Assembly (NCBI GenBank): GCA_029251165.1 | Contig: JAQXDW010000032.1 | Coordinates: 1-64,000 of the forward strand | Origin: Myxococcota bacterium | Lineage (GTDB): Bacteria; Myxococcota_A; UBA796 | Length of the DNA stretch: 64,000 nucleotides | Direction of reading: 5' to 3' | In this document: positions 62,487 through 64,000 of the stretch, piece after piece | How positions within the stretch are numbered: position 1 is the first letter of the stretch | Layout: each line of letters begins with the position of its first letter | Made by a program: the position numbers and the translations under genes | Notes under the pieces: generated by a model | Databases searched by the model: none | What the model saw: the letters and a program-made list of their open reading frames with translations, nothing else | What the model was told of the DNA's origin: nothing

Positions 62487-62588
62487 GCCTGGCTCCAGAG
62501 TGTGGGTGAGTTGGGTCTGTACCCAAGGCCACCGTCATCCACATCTTAGCCCGGTCGGATATAGGGCCAGCCAGAACGGAGATTGCTG

Positions 62589-64000
62589 ATGACTCGCGAT
62601 GAGATGCACGACAAGCTGCGCCAGCGGCAGGAAGCCTCCCGACTCGGCGGAGGCCAGCGCGCCATCGACCGCCAGCATGAGCGTGGGAAGCTCACGGCCC
62701 GAGAGCGCATCGACGCGCTCGTCGATCCTGGAACGTTCCGTGAGCTTGATGCATTCGTGACCCACGACTGCCAGGACTTCGGCATGGCCGACAAGAAGAT
62801 CCCCGGCGATGGGGTGGTCACCGGCTATGGCCGGGTCGATGGTCGGCTGGTCTACCTGTTCGCCCAGGACTTCACTGTCTTCGGCGGGTCGCTGTCGGGT
62901 GCCTACTCTCGGAAGGTCTGCAAGATCATGGATCTCGCGGTGCGAAATGGTGCACCTGTCCTTGGTCTGAACGACTCTGGCGGCGCACGCATCCAGGAGG
63001 GTGTGGTCAGCCTCGGTGGATACGCTGACATCTTCCTTCGCAACACACTCGCCAGCGGCGTCGTCCCGCAGCTCTCTGCGATCCTCGGCCCCTGTGCCGG
63101 CGGCGCGGTCTACAGCCCGGCGATGACCGACTTCATCGTCATGGTTGAGAAGACCTCGTTCATGTTCGTGACCGGACCAGATGTCATCAAGACCGTCACC
63201 CACGAGGACGTCACCAAGGAAGAGCTGGGCGGCGCCTCGACCCACTGTGGCACCTCGGGTGTCGCTCACTTCTCGGTCCCCGATGAGCTTGCGGCGCTCG
63301 CGCTCCTGCGTGAGCTGCTGTCCTACCTGCCTCAGAACAACCTGGAGGAGGCCCCCCGGCTGGCGACTGAGGATCCGGTCAGCCGAGTCTGCCCCGAGCT
63401 TGATGAGCTGGTGCCCCTGAGCGCCAACCAGCCCTACGACATCACAGAGCTGATCACTGCTGTCGCTGACGAGGGGCGCTTCCTGGAGGTTCAGGCCGAC
63501 TATGCTGGCAACGTGGTGGTCGGCTTCTGTCGGCTCGGCGGCCGCAGCGTGGGCATCATCGCGAACCAGCCGGCGCACCTCGCGGGCGTGCTCGATGTCT
63601 CCAGCAGCGTCAAGGCTGCCCGGTTCGTGCAGTTCTGCGATGCCTTCAACATCCCGATGTGGGTCATTGAGGATGTCCCCGGCTTCCTGCCAGGCGTCGA
63701 GCAGGAGCACGGTGGCATCATCAAGCACGGTGCCAAGCTGCTGTTCGCGTTCTGCGAGGCAACGGTGCCGAAGATTACGCTCATCACCCGCAAGGCATAC
63801 GGCGGCGCGTACTGCGTGATGAACTCCAAGCACATCCGCGCGGACTTCAACTTTGCCTGGCCCACTGCGGAGATCGCAGTCATGGGACCGGACGGCGCGG
63901 TCAACATCATCTTCCGCCGGGAGCTGGCGGCAGCCGAGGACCCCGTCGCCCGCAAGGCTGAGCTGGTCGAAGAGTACCGGGAGAAGTTCGCCAACCCCTA
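62589..64000 (+). CDS. Acyl-CoA carboxylase carboxyltransferase (propionyl-CoA carboxylase beta-like), 3' end outside window
   Basis: The frame from ATG 62589 (GGAG seven bases upstream) reads without a stop to the window end, 470 codons; family members are ~510-530 residues, so only a short C-terminus is missing. It starts [20 protein letters not shown], then [17 protein letters not shown] sequence, [20 protein letters not shown] and [16 protein letters not shown] (acyl-CoA site), and later [20 protein letters not shown] and [14 protein letters not shown] (carboxybiotin site). These are the hallmarks of propionyl-/methylcrotonyl-type carboxyltransferases. The biotin carboxylase partner gene would be expected nearby, outside the window. 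Confidence 0.95.
   Translation, partial: MTRDEMHDKLRQRQEASRLGGGQRAIDRQHERGKLTARERIDALVDPGTFRELDAFVTHDCQDFGMADKKIPGDGVVTGYGRVDGRLVYLFAQDFTVFGGSLSGAYSRKVCKIMDLAVRNGAPVLGLNDSGGARIQEGVVSLGGYADIFLRNTLASGVVPQLSAILGPCAGGAVYSPAMTDFIVMVEKTSFMFVTGPDVIKTVTHEDVTKEELGGASTHCGTSGVAHFSVPDELAALALLRELLSYLPQNNLEEAPRLATEDPVSRVCPELDELVPLSANQPYDITELITAVADEGRFLEVQADYAGNVVVGFCRLGGRSVGIIANQPAHLAGVLDVSSSVKAARFVQFCDAFNIPMWVIEDVPGFLPGVEQEHGGIIKHGAKLLFAFCEATVPKITLITRKAYGGAYCVMNSKHIRADFNFAWPTAEIAVMGPDGAVNIIFRRELAAAEDPVARKAELVEEYREKFANP

Noticed and set aside
62535..63833. A 432-codon minus frame opposite the carboxyltransferase gene
   Set aside because: The + strand encodes an unmistakable carboxyltransferase; the antisense frame is His/Asp/Leu-biased with no motif.

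Overview
The window is GC-rich, gene-dense bacterial chromosome with no insertion sequence, prophage, CRISPR array or rRNA that I can see. It points to a Myxococcota-like (former deltaproteobacterial) organism. The grounds are PilZ proteins of the myxobacterial type, many lipoproteins with Asp/Thr-rich linkers, a Cys-rich C-terminal tail ending in a membrane segment and Arg cluster (MYXO-CTERM-like), an AgmX/PglI-type TonB-like protein beside ExbB/ExbD genes, and a complete alternative complex III operon. The phylum call is inference from protein style, not from a marker-gene tree.

Layout. 1-6400: an acidic repeat-rich PilZ protein cut by the window edge; the leftward operon efp-epmA-fabG facing epmB (a complete EF-P Lys34 beta-lysylation set); and a multidomain PilZ/DUF4388-like protein. 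6545-14462: the leftward operon actA-B-C-D-E-F for alternative complex III, ending at a strong terminator. 14676-22955: rsmD, an FAD oxidoreductase, an enoyl-CoA hydratase homologue, a HAD hydrolase, tRNA-Phe and several small lipoproteins. 22959-28561: a sigma-54 activator overlapping an SppA protease that carries an N-terminal barrel-like domain, divergent from a PBP4-type carboxypeptidase.

28809-43538 is the most interesting region. Eleven co-directional genes encode a secreted coiled-coil protein, three large TPR proteins (one a lipoprotein), a 73-residue secreted protein, an ExbB/TolQ homologue, two different ExbD/TolR homologues, a TonB-like protein, a small periplasmic protein and an outer-membrane barrel. 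Together they look like a proton-driven trans-envelope machine related to the Agl/Glt/Nfs systems of Myxococcus, with unknown output. Only one of the two ExbD proteins keeps the proton-carrying Asp, and a terminator-like hairpin separates exbB from the exbD genes.

43632-55834: galE; then ftsK, lolA, rimO and a family-2 glycosyltransferase; then a leftward, overlapping operon ftsE-ftsX-envC-ctp-DUF610 for cell-wall splitting at division. 55903-64000: a nadD-like gene (apparently with an ATT start), a kelch-type lipoprotein, pgeF, a TPR lipoprotein, a large beta-helix lipoprotein and the start of a carboxyltransferase beta-subunit gene that runs off the window.

Translational coupling by ATGA, TTGA or CTGA overlaps is common and TTG starts are frequent, so several starts were chosen from ribosome-binding sites and signal peptides rather than the longest frame. 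The only gene-free stretch over 300 bases is 39506-39875.
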